In this document: piece by piece, positions 1 to 5,903 of the stretch
Numbering within the stretch: position 1 is the stretch's first letter
Layout of the letters: each line of letters starts with the position of its first letter
Origin: JAZDLO01 sp043801935
GTDB lineage: Bacteria; Actinomycetota; Thermoleophilia; RBG-16-64-13
Direction of reading: 5' to 3'
NCBI GenBank assembly: GCA_043801935.1
Contig: JAZDLO010000185.1
Span: 1 to 8,904 of the forward strand
Length of the DNA stretch: 8,904 nt
Notes under the pieces: generated by a model
The model's input: the letters and a program-made list of their open reading frames with translations, nothing else
What the model was told of the DNA's origin: nothing
The model's database searches: none
Program-made: the position numbers and the translations under genes

Positions 1-82
1 CGCACTCTCTCGGCCGCGTGCTCAAGGCCACGTTTGAGACCACTCGCCTTCGAGAGACGAGCGATCGAGCCCTTGGTCGGCG

Positions 83-1639
83 TCAGTCTACGGGCAATCT
101 CTCGGGCGAGAAGGTGAACCAAGCGACCAGCCCCGAGACCAGGATGACGCAGCCGGCAACGAGGAGCGAGATGGTCACCCCGCTGTGTACGGCATCGTAT
201 GCTGCGCTGATCACTTTGGCGACGATGGGCCCGTACTGCGCTTCAGCGGCAGCGGCACCCTCGCTCCCGCTGGGAACCTGCCCTGTCAGCACGGCGGTGA
301 TGACTACACTGCGGAATTCCTCCGGTACTTCGAGTTGGATCAGGCGTTCTGTGAGGAAGGTGGTGAGCTGGGTGTTGAACAAGGAACCCAGGGCGGCCAC
401 TCCGACCACGGTCCCGACCTCGCGGCTCGTGGTGGTCGCCGAGGCGGCCATGCCCGAGTGCTTGGCCGGCAAGATGGACAGCGCCACCGACGTGATCGGC
501 ACGACCGCGACGCCAAAGCCGATCCCCGCCACCGCCAGCGCCAGGAGAAGCGGGACATAGGTGACCTCACCCATCAGGGCGATGTCGGTGAGCAGCACCC
601 CGGCCCCTGCGGCCAGGCAGCCGACCGCCACCGGCAGCCGGGGTCCGACCCGCGCCACCCACCTTCCCGCGAAGGTCGAGGAGACGATCATGCCGAGGGC
701 CATGGGAACGAACAGTGCCGCCGTGCGGAAAGCAGTGTAACCGAGGACTACCTGAAGATAGAGTGCCGTCAGGAAGAAGATGGAGAACACCCCGAAGTAT
801 GTCGCGAAGGCGACGACCAGCGACCCTGAGAACGGCAGTCTCCGGAAATAGCCTACGTTCAGCATGGGCGCTTGGCTGCGGCGCTCCGCAAACACGAAGA
901 GAGCGGCGGCGACGACACCGATGGCGAAGAGCGCGATGACATGCCCTGCGCGGTATCCCGCGGTCTCACCGAGGATTATCGCGAAGACGATCGTGCCCAG
1001 GGCGATCGGCCCGAGCGCGAACCCCGCGAAGTCGAAGCGGCCGGTTTCGGGGTCCGAGCTCTCCGGGACCGTAGACAGCGCGGCGACCAAGGCCACTGCT
1101 CCGGCGGCGAGGTTGAACCAGAAGATGGCCCGCCAGCCGCCGAGGCCCACCAGGATGCCGCCGATGACCGGCCCCATAGCCAGCGCGAGTCCGGCGATGG
1201 CGGCCCACAGACCGAGGGCCCGGGCTCTTGCGGCGCGATCCGGATACAGTTGGCGAAGGATGGAAAGCGTCCCCGGCTCACAGGCAGCCGCCCCGATGCC
1301 CATGATCGCCCGGGCGGCGATCAGCGACTCGGTGTTGGGGGCCAAGGCGCCAAAGACCGAGCCCGCCACGAACACGGCGACGCCGAAGAGCATCACTCGT
1401 TTGCGACCTAGGCGGTCGCCCAAGGTACCGAAGGCGAGCATGAGGCTGGCGAAGAGCAGGGCGTAGGCGTTGACCACCCACTGTATCTCCGAGACGGTGG
1501 TGTGAAGGGTGGCCTGCAGGTCGGAGAGCGCGACACTCAGGATGGTCGTGTCGAGGAAGGTCAGGAATAGGATCGCGCTGAGGGTGACCATCGCCCGGCG
1601 CGACCCCTCCCTCGGTATGACCGTTTCGGCGACGGTCAC
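83..1639 (-). CDS. MFS drug exporter, DHA2 (EmrB/QacA-like) family, 14 TM
   Basis: This is a 518-residue integral membrane protein, the usual length for 14-helix proton-driven multidrug exporters. Family marks seen: the first-helix motif LDTTILSVAL (residues 29-38); SEIQWVVNAYAL (50-61); the cytoplasmic loop motif A, GTLGDRLGRKRV (71-82); and the antiporter motif C region ending GPVIGG (156-161), followed by GGWRAIFWFNL. Hydrophobic helices continue to a helix ending near residue 510. It should export small, often amphipathic compounds by H+ antiport from the inner membrane; the substrate cannot be told from sequence. The start is GTG, with a purine-rich AAGGGGG about 7 nt upstream. An internal ATG at residue 17 would still keep the first helix, so the exact start is less certain. 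It lies 39 bp downstream of the lipoprotein gene on the same strand and may be cotranscribed. No TetR- or MarR-type regulator is adjacent, which is mildly unusual for such exporters. Confidence 0.93.
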   Translation of the reverse strand: MTVAETVIPREGSRRAMVTLSAILFLTFLDTTILSVALSDLQATLHTTVSEIQWVVNAYALLFASLMLAFGTLGDRLGRKRVMLFGVAVFVAGSVFGALAPNTESLIAARAIMGIGAAACEPGTLSILRQLYPDRAARARALGLWAAIAGLALAMGPVIGGILVGLGGWRAIFWFNLAAGAVALVAALSTVPESSDPETGRFDFAGFALGPIALGTIVFAIILGETAGYRAGHVIALFAIGVVAAALFVFAERRSQAPMLNVGYFRRLPFSGSLVVAFATYFGVFSIFFLTALYLQVVLGYTAFRTAALFVPMALGMIVSSTFAGRWVARVGPRLPVAVGCLAAGAGVLLTDIALMGEVTYVPLLLALAVAGIGFGVAVVPITSVALSILPAKHSGMAASATTTSREVGTVVGVAALGSLFNTQLTTFLTERLIQLEVPEEFRSVVITAVLTGQVPSGSEGAAAAEAQYGPIVAKVISAAYDAVHSGVTISLLVAGCVILVSGLVAWFTFSPERLPVD

Positions 1640-1678
1640 CCAGACACCCCCTTGATCTCGATCAGCAAGGGTTCAACG

Positions 1679-2224
1679 TTAAGGTGAGGTGCTGGACGTA
1701 GGGAGCGCGCCCTGTTGCAGGGCAAGCAGCGCTAGGAAGCTGTCTGCGCCGACCTTCCACACGCCATCCTGCAGTATCGCTTCGCCAGTCTGGTTGGGGA
1801 GGGCCGGTTGGCCTCCGACGAGGATCGTATACTTGACCTCCGCCGCGGTGGGCGATGTGATGCTCACCGACGAGACCTCGGCCGTTGCCATCTTGGCCAG
1901 CGCCGAGGCGCCCTGAGCCTCGATCTCCTTCGTGTACTGCTGGCCGTTCTCGAGCAGACCGATCTTGTCCGCGGGGGGAAGGGTGCCATCGAAGAACTTG
2001 ACCCAGTTCTCGGCGATGGTAGCTTCGTCACCGGTCAAAACGCCCGAAGTAGAGGAGGAGGCAACGCTGCTGCTGGTCGACGCGCTCGAAGTCGTCGGGG
2101 CGGCGGTCGTGCTGGTGGTCGTGGTCTCCGACGATCCCCCGCAGGCCGCTACCAGCGCGGCGAGCGCTACGACGAGCAAACCGAGCACCGCGTAGCGGAC
2201 CCGAGTGCGCTTCATGATCCACAT
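1679..2224 (-). CDS. Secreted lipoprotein with MTB12-like C-terminal domain
   Basis: This is a predicted exported lipoprotein of about 181 residues. A basic n-region (MKRTRVRY) is followed by a hydrophobic stretch and a lipobox ending VAAC, then GGSS, so the Cys at residue 28 (from the chosen start) should be lipid-modified. A Ser/Thr-rich linker of about 30 residues follows, then a globular domain of about 110 residues. The end of that domain, with AEVKYTILVGGQPALPNQTG, a DGVWKV segment and a FLALLALQQG helix, resembles the low-molecular-weight antigen MTB12 family. Its function is unknown; a surface-binding or structural role is only inference. Start choice: ATG at 2224 has a perfect AGGAGG 9 nt upstream; ATG at 2215 (AAGAGG upstream) gives a more classical signal peptide and is also possible. 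A GTG at 2272 is rejected because it lies in the likely promoter. The gene precedes the MFS exporter by 39 bp, and the two could form an operon. Confidence 0.85.
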   Translation of the reverse strand: MWIMKRTRVRYAVLGLLVVALAALVAACGGSSETTTTSTTAAPTTSSASTSSSVASSSTSGVLTGDEATIAENWVKFFDGTLPPADKIGLLENGQQYTKEIEAQGASALAKMATAEVSSVSITSPTAAEVKYTILVGGQPALPNQTGEAILQDGVWKVGADSFLALLALQQGALPTSSTSP

Positions 2225-2270
2225 CCTCTTCACCCTCCTGTCGTCTCCACCTGGACCAACGAGTAGGCCC

Positions 2271-2299
2271 ACAATACCAGCCCCCTAGACGGGCAGCAA
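2271..2299 (-). promoter_or_regulatory. Candidate promoter for lipoprotein gene
   Basis: On the minus strand TTGCTG (2299-2294) and TATTGT (2276-2271) are separated by exactly 17 bp, a sigma-70-like arrangement. Transcription would begin near 2264, giving a leader of about 40 nt that contains the AGGAGG ribosome binding site. The -35 box matches consensus at only three positions and the -10 at four, so this is a moderate call. Confidence 0.45.
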
Positions 2300-2307
2300 C
2301 AGAGTGA

Positions 2308-2333
2308 CGCCGGGTTGTTTCGTTTTCCCGGCG
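2308..2333. repeat. Inverted repeat with T-rich loop in divergent region
   Basis: CGCCGGG (2308-2314) and CCCGGCG (2327-2333) form a perfect 7-bp inverted repeat around a 12-nt loop, TTGTTTCGTTTT. It lies between two divergent genes, so a transcription terminator is not expected here. A regulator operator, or an RNA hairpin in the protease leader, are the alternatives. No protein can be assigned to it. Confidence 0.4.
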
Positions 2334-2375
2334 GCACGGGAAGAACAATCGACATCGACTGTATGGAGGGGATTC

Positions 2376-3227
2376 GTGCGCTGGGTGGGAAGACGGCAGA
2401 GTGGCAACGTCGAGGACCGGCGGGGAATAGGGACGCGCGGTGTGGCCGTTGGCGGCGGAGTGGGCGCCGTGATCATAGCTCTCGTCGTGCTCTTCCTTGG
2501 AGGCGACCCGGGGACGCTCCTCAATCAGGGCCAGAACTCCTACATCCCGGGATCTCCTGCGACTTCGGTTCTGGATCCCCAAGAGGAACAACTCAAGCAG
2601 TTCGTTTCCGTGGTACTGGCCGACACCGAGGACTTCTGGACGCAAGCGTTCGAGCAGATGGGCCGGGTCTACGAGAAGCCGTATCTGGTGCTGTTCTCGG
2701 GGAGCGTCCAAACCGGTTCCGGGGTGGCGACATCTGCCACAGGTCCGTTCTATTCGCCGGCCGACCGGAGGATATATGTGGACTTGAGCTTCTTTGAGGA
2801 GTTGACCGACCGATTCCGGGCGCCGGGAGACTTCGCCCAGGCCTACGTGATCGCACATGAAGTGGGGCATCACGTGCAGAAGCTCCTGGGCATCCTGGAC
2901 CAGGTGAACGCCCAAGAGCAGCAGGTGAGTAAAGAGGAGGCCAACCGCCTCTCGGTACGGCTCGAACTCCAGGCCGACTTCTTGGCCGGCGTGTGGGCGC
3001 ACTACGCCCAGGCCACTCTCGGTGTCATCGAGCCTGGGGATATCCAGGAGGCCTTAGGAGCGGCCAGCGCCATCGGTGACGACAGGCTGCAGATGGAGGC
3101 CCAGGGCCGGGTGGTCCCCGACTCATTCACGCACGGCACCTCCGAGCAGCGTACCCGCTGGTTCAACCTCGGGTTCCAGACCGGCGACCTCTCCCAGGGG
3201 GATACGTTCTCGGCGGATCCGCTCTAG
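2376..3227 (+). CDS. Neutral zinc metallopeptidase, YpfJ family
   Basis: This 283-residue protein is close in length to E. coli YpfJ and belongs to the putative neutral zinc metallopeptidase family. It starts with the family's typical basic N-terminus MRWVGRRQSGNVEDRRG. A single TM helix follows (about residues 22-42), so the catalytic domain is probably outside the cytoplasm, anchored by its N-terminus. The zinc-binding HEVGH motif is at 161-165 (H161 and H165 ligands, E162 catalytic). ELQADFLAG (197-205) gives the third-ligand region, and HGTSEQRTRWFNLGFQTGD near the end is a conserved family signature. The physiological substrate is unknown for the family. The start is GTG at 2376, with GGAGG about 6 nt upstream. 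An upstream in-frame ATG at 2304 would add 24 residues unlike the family and run through the inverted repeat, so it is rejected. The protein appears complete, with all the catalytic residues I looked for present. Confidence 0.92.
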   Translation: MRWVGRRQSGNVEDRRGIGTRGVAVGGGVGAVIIALVVLFLGGDPGTLLNQGQNSYIPGSPATSVLDPQEEQLKQFVSVVLADTEDFWTQAFEQMGRVYEKPYLVLFSGSVQTGSGVATSATGPFYSPADRRIYVDLSFFEELTDRFRAPGDFAQAYVIAHEVGHHVQKLLGILDQVNAQEQQVSKEEANRLSVRLELQADFLAGVWAHYAQATLGVIEPGDIQEALGAASAIGDDRLQMEAQGRVVPDSFTHGTSEQRTRWFNLGFQTGDLSQGDTFSADPL

Positions 3228-3272
3228 CCGGGTGGGGGGACAGCGCCCTCGGGCCGGGATTTCGCCCCCTAG

Positions 3273-3283
3273 GCGATCATCGC
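3273..3283. repeat. Short palindrome GCGAT-C-ATCGC
   Basis: A perfect 5-bp inverted repeat with a single central base lies in the 120-bp gap between the metallopeptidase and the J-domain gene, about 53 bp upstream of the -10 box at 3336. It could be an operator, but palindromes this short arise often by chance. No convincing terminator with a T-run was seen in this gap. Confidence 0.2.
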
Positions 3284-3335
3284 GACGTAGTGCCGGCCGG
3301 GTCGTTTCTCCCCAGGACGAGGAGTTCACCCCTGC

Positions 3336-3341
3336 TATGAT
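3336..3341 (+). promoter_or_regulatory. -10 box TATGAT, leaderless start of J-domain gene
   Basis: TATGAT lies exactly 6 nt before the GTG start at 3348. Transcription beginning about 7 nt after the box would start at the GTG itself, giving a leaderless mRNA. No Shine-Dalgarno sequence lies at a workable distance (GAGGAG is more than 20 nt away), which supports this reading. No clear -35 box is seen at 16-18 bp. Confidence 0.6.
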
Positions 3342-3347
3342 GTCGCC

Positions 3348-4508
3348 GTGACCCTGCAAGAGGCATACCACGTTCTGGGCCTGCCCCGCGACGCCACGGG
3401 CGCCCAGGTGAAGGCGGCCTACCGCCGTCTGGTCGGGGAAGCCCATCCCGACCGGGGGGGCGAGGCGGCCGAGTTCATCAAGGTCCGGGCCGCTTACGAG
3501 ATCCTCACCGGCTTTCTGAAGCAGGGCCCGCCTGACGACGACATCCCCGTCCCCGCCGACCTGCGCGGGGTCATCGATGGCATCGTACGCGAGTTCCGGG
3601 AGCATCAGCGCTGGGCCGAGGGGGAGACTCTGACCCAGCTCAAGACCTTTGAGACCCGGATGACCCAATACATACAGTCGGCCTCGCGTGCCGAGCTGCG
3701 GGACTTCAGCACGACCTTTCGCACCTCCTGGGATGCAATAATCGGTGCTCTTTTTACTAAATGCAATGATAGATGCGATACCATACTCCGGAGCTACGAG
3801 AGCTGGTACACGGAGAGCAGCCAGGCGGTATTCGACGACATGTACCGCAAGGAGTTGCTGCGTTTCGCCGTCCGGCGGCGCTTCTGGGAGTTCTTCGTGG
3901 TCTTCGGCGCCATCGCGGGGGTGATCTCCCTGGCCGTGGGCTGGGGAGGGCCGGTGCGCCGCTGGGTGTCGGCGGCGCTTATCGTTGCGGCCGTGGTGCT
4001 GGCTTTCCTGGCCTATCGCTGGTGGGCCCGGCGGCGGCGAAAGGTGCGTGAGAAGGTGGAAGCGCTCAGCGTGGTTCCGTTCGAGATCCAGAAGGGAGCC
4101 CAGTTCAAGACCGAGGTCGCCCTGCGCCGGGGCAGGCGGACGACGACCGCCCTGGGCCTGGCCGGCATGTTCCTGGGCAACGCGGCTGCCGGCGGGTTTG
4201 CGGTGCCCATCGGGGGCGCAGCGGCCGGAGCGGCTCTGGGCGGCGTGTTCGACCGGTTGCTCAATCCCACCGGACAGATGCGCAAGGGCATGCAGCGGGA
4301 TCTGCAGAGTTTCATGACCATGGCTCGGCCCCAGGTGACGGGGTACGTGCTAGAAGCTCACGAGCGATTGCTGGACGACGTGCGCGGCCAGATCGTGGCC
4401 AACTATCAGGCCCGGGTAAAAGATACCGTGAAGCTGTTGACGGCCGGCGCCGGCTCGGGCGGCCCGCCGAGCGGCGCGGCGCGTGCACGAGGGAGCGCCG
4501 CGACCTAG
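3348..4508 (+). CDS. J-domain membrane protein with glycine-rich segment, function unknown
   Basis: This 386-residue protein begins with a compact J-domain (about 1-57): EAYHVLGLPRDATGAQVKAAYRRL, then the diagnostic HPD at 33-35, then FIKVRAAYEIL. The HPD motif implies stimulation of an Hsp70 (DnaK-type) ATPase. It lacks the Gly/Phe and zinc-finger regions of true DnaJ, so it is a specialised J-protein. A helical region (about 70-175) is followed by two TM helices (about 180-199 and 205-224), then basic residues (WARRRRKVREK). A Gly/Ala-rich segment (269-300) resembles a glycine zipper and could insert in or associate with a membrane. The J-domain should face the cytoplasm. A possible role is recruiting Hsp70 to a membrane site; this is inference and no client is known. 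The C-terminal tail is low complexity. Residues 130-147 are coded by an unusual A/T-rich patch. Start GTG is chosen because the J-domain begins there. Its stop overlaps that of the convergent gene. Confidence 0.85.
   Translation: MTLQEAYHVLGLPRDATGAQVKAAYRRLVGEAHPDRGGEAAEFIKVRAAYEILTGFLKQGPPDDDIPVPADLRGVIDGIVREFREHQRWAEGETLTQLKTFETRMTQYIQSASRAELRDFSTTFRTSWDAIIGALFTKCNDRCDTILRSYESWYTESSQAVFDDMYRKELLRFAVRRRFWEFFVVFGAIAGVISLAVGWGGPVRRWVSAALIVAAVVLAFLAYRWWARRRRKVREKVEALSVVPFEIQKGAQFKTEVALRRGRRTTTALGLAGMFLGNAAAGGFAVPIGGAAAGAALGGVFDRLLNPTGQMRKGMQRDLQSFMTMARPQVTGYVLEAHERLLDDVRGQIVANYQARVKDTVKLLTAGAGSGGPPSGAARARGSAAT
4443..4471. repeat. GC palindrome and hairpin at the 3' end of the J-domain gene
   Basis: The 12-bp perfect palindrome GCCGGCGCCGGC (4443-4454) is followed by a second dyad, CTCGG (4454-4458) with CCGAG (4467-4471) around an 8-nt loop. 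Both lie inside the coding region for the low-complexity tail. As the convergent gene leaves no intergenic space, these might help end the rightward transcript, but no T-run follows. GC-rich codons alone could also produce them. Confidence 0.3.
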
Positions 4509-5254
4509 GCAGTGACCACCGGACTCGGGGACTCTTGGAACGGGTGCACGCGCAGCACCAGTGAGAAGAGATACGGATAGTCCTCCTTCAGATGGCCCAC
4601 GTAGAGCACCCACGCGGCCGCCAACTGAGTGTAGACGCGGCGGACGTCCAACTGCAGGTGCGCCTCATCGGTGGGGGAGAGGTCGGTGAGCGACGTCCGC
4701 GCTTCCAACTCCTCCTCCAGGTGGAAGATGGCCCAGAGCAGATCGGTGAAACGCTGATGCTCCAGGAGGTTGGGGTTCTCGAGCAGGCGGAGCAGGAACT
4801 GGCGCCGCTCCTGTAGGTACGAATTGAGAGTGGCCAAATCGATACGCTGGAGGTCGACGTCGCTGTCAAGGGTGAGCGCAAACCGGGAGGCCTGATAGAA
4901 ATCGACCTTTTTCCACAAAGCTGTCAGATGGAATCTCTCGCGGATCTGGGGCGCCGCATCCATGGCAGGCAGCAGCTCGGACAGCAACGGCGTGCCCAGC
5001 TCGCTGAAGAAGGCCCCGATGACCATGTTGAGCTTGTGCGCCAGGGAGCGCTTCTCGCGCAAGGAGATCAGTCGGTCCAAAATGAGGGCCACCATAAGCA
5101 CCTCGAGCGGCACGAAGGCGATGTCACCCATCAGGTATATGAAGATGTGGTGGCTGTCGCGGAAGATGGCGAAGTGGATCGCGTAGAGGACGGCGGATAC
5201 CACCACCAGCCCCACTCCCAAGATCGTCAGCCAGCGCCGGTCGCTGCGGGTCAT
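4505..5254 (-). CDS. Uncharacterised two-TM membrane protein with helical cytosolic domain
   Basis: I do not recognise a named family. The 249-residue protein has two N-terminal hydrophobic helices (about 8-30 and 37-60) joined by a short loop (RDSHH), then RLISLREKRSLAHKL, suggesting a helix leaving the membrane. The remaining 180 residues are soluble and mostly helical, rich in Leu, Glu and Arg (NSYLQERRQFLLRLLENPNLLEHQRF, split by turns; FHLEEELEA at 177-185). No catalytic motif is visible. The layout (two TM helices and a cytosolic helical domain) suits a membrane scaffold or sensor, but this is a guess. ATG at 5254 has AGGAG 6-7 nt upstream. It lies 76 bp downstream of uspA on the same strand and may be read from the same promoter; stress-related co-expression is possible. 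Its TAG stop is interlocked with that of the convergent J-domain gene. Confidence 0.82.
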   Translation of the reverse strand: MTRSDRRWLTILGVGLVVVSAVLYAIHFAIFRDSHHIFIYLMGDIAFVPLEVLMVALILDRLISLREKRSLAHKLNMVIGAFFSELGTPLLSELLPAMDAAPQIRERFHLTALWKKVDFYQASRFALTLDSDVDLQRIDLATLNSYLQERRQFLLRLLENPNLLEHQRFTDLLWAIFHLEEELEARTSLTDLSPTDEAHLQLDVRRVYTQLAAAWVLYVGHLKEDYPYLFSLVLRVHPFQESPSPVVTA

Positions 5255-5302
5255 AGATGGCTCCTAGCGGTAGGGTTCTCTAGCGGCCACTGCCGATCGA
5301 CG

Positions 5303-5316
5303 CCGCCGGAAGGCGG
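5303..5316 (-). terminator. Weak hairpin between uspA and the two-TM gene
   Basis: CCGCC and GGCGG pair around a 4-nt loop just after the uspA stop. There is no T-run on either side, so it is at best a weak or partial terminator; readthrough into the downstream gene is plausible. Confidence 0.2.
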
Positions 5317-5330
5317 GTCGGCGGGCGCGG

Positions 5331-5729
5331 TCAACGGGCCAACAGGACGGGGACTTTGGCGAAGCGCAGAACGCGCTCGGCTGTGGAGCCCAGCAACAGA
5401 TTGGCGAACGTGCCCCGGCCCCGGCCGCCCAGGACGATGAGGTCGGCCTGGTACTCCTCGGCGGCCGAGAGGATGCCTTGGGCTGGCACCTCGTCGGGGA
5501 TGGCCACCTGGGTGGTGATGCCGAGCTTCGTGTACCGCTCTACGACGGGGTTGACCAGCCGCCGTACCTCGCCGGGCTTGGCCGTCACCGGCATGTGCCC
5601 GAATGCATGACAGACGATGATGGCCGCCCCATACTTCTGCGCCAGACTGCCGGCGAGCGTCGCCGCTTTCTCAGCGTCTTCGGAGCCATCGTACCCGAGT
5701 AGGATCTTGCGGATGACGACGTCTTCCAT
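5331..5729 (-). CDS. Universal stress protein, UspA family, ATP-binding type
   Basis: This 132-residue single-domain cytosolic protein is of normal family length. The N-terminal strand and loop IRKILLGYDGSEDAEKAA (residues 6-23) carries the conserved Asp that contacts ATP. The C-terminal nucleotide motif G-x2-G-x9-GS is intact (G101, G104, G114-S115) within LGGRGRGTFANLLLGSTAERVL, followed by VPVLLAR. The motif indicates the ATP-binding branch of the family, as in MJ0577 and many actinobacterial Usps. Such proteins dimerise and help survival in energy stress or hypoxia; the precise target is unknown. The ATG start has GGAGGAGAGGT directly upstream. It is transcribed divergently from the queuosine operon and leads into the two-TM membrane protein gene 76 bp downstream. 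Confidence 0.93.
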   Translation of the reverse strand: MEDVVIRKILLGYDGSEDAEKAATLAGSLAQKYGAAIIVCHAFGHMPVTAKPGEVRRLVNPVVERYTKLGITTQVAIPDEVPAQGILSAAEEYQADLIVLGGRGRGTFANLLLGSTAERVLRFAKVPVLLAR

Positions 5730-5764
5730 ACCTCTCCTCCCATCCCGCGAACGGAAGCACCGCC

Positions 5765-5794
5765 ACTATAGCTGCCCATCTACCTCATTCCCAA
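5765..5794 (-). promoter_or_regulatory. Candidate promoter for uspA
   Basis: On the minus strand TTGGGA (5794-5789) and TATAGT (5770-5765) are spaced by 18 bp. Both boxes match the sigma-70 consensus at four or more positions. The start point would be near 5758, giving a leader of about 30 nt that contains the ribosome binding site. Confidence 0.5.
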
Positions 5795-5848
5795 ATCATC
5801 GTGGCCGCATGCATAGTGCAGGGGTCGTGTGCGCGACGCGGCCGGTGC

Positions 5849-5876
5849 GCGGCAGGGCTCGGGCTGGGAGCCGCCG
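5849..5876. repeat. GC-rich imperfect hairpin upstream of queF -10 box
   Basis: GGCTC (5856-5860) and GAGCC (5868-5872) pair around a 7-nt loop. The flanks GCGGC (5849-5853) and GCCGC (5872-5876) can lengthen the stem imperfectly. It covers the place where the queF -35 contact would be, so it may be an operator. With a leaderless start it would not be in the queF mRNA. Confidence 0.25.
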
Positions 5877-5890
5877 CCTATGGTGCACGC

Positions 5891-5896
5891 TATACT
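5891..5896 (+). promoter_or_regulatory. -10 box TATACT, leaderless start of queF operon
   Basis: TATACT matches the -10 consensus at five of six positions and ends 7 nt before the ATG at 5904. Transcription would start at or within a base or two of that ATG, so the operon mRNA is probably leaderless. No Shine-Dalgarno sequence at normal spacing is present. A clear -35 box is not seen. Confidence 0.6.
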
Positions 5897-5903
5897 TATA
5901 GGG

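Noticed and set aside
1..82. Possible gene fragment at the left edge
   Set aside because: No reading frame with recognisable content or a ribosome binding site is seen; only weak CTCG/CGAG dyads are present.
864..1466. Plus-strand frames of 180-200 codons within the MFS gene
   Set aside because: They are Ala/Arg/Pro-rich and antisense to an exporter with intact family motifs.
1653..1664. Dyad TGATC-TC-GATCA between lipoprotein and exporter genes as a terminator
   Set aside because: The stem is only 5 bp with no T-run, and it overlaps the exporter's translation start region; it may be chance.
2028..3002. Minus-strand frame of about 324 codons spanning the lipoprotein start and the metallopeptidase
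   Set aside because: It is opposite the HEVGH-containing protease, overlaps the lipoprotein gene in another frame, and its product looks like random GC-rich translation.
5829..5851. Direct repeat GTGCGCG (5829-5835 and 5845-5851) as an activator site for queF
   Set aside because: Seven GC-rich bases repeat often by chance here and nothing else supports a binding site.
5730..5903. preQ1 riboswitch upstream of queF
   Set aside because: No preQ1-I or preQ1-II core was seen, and the -10 box 7 nt before the ATG leaves no leader to hold one.
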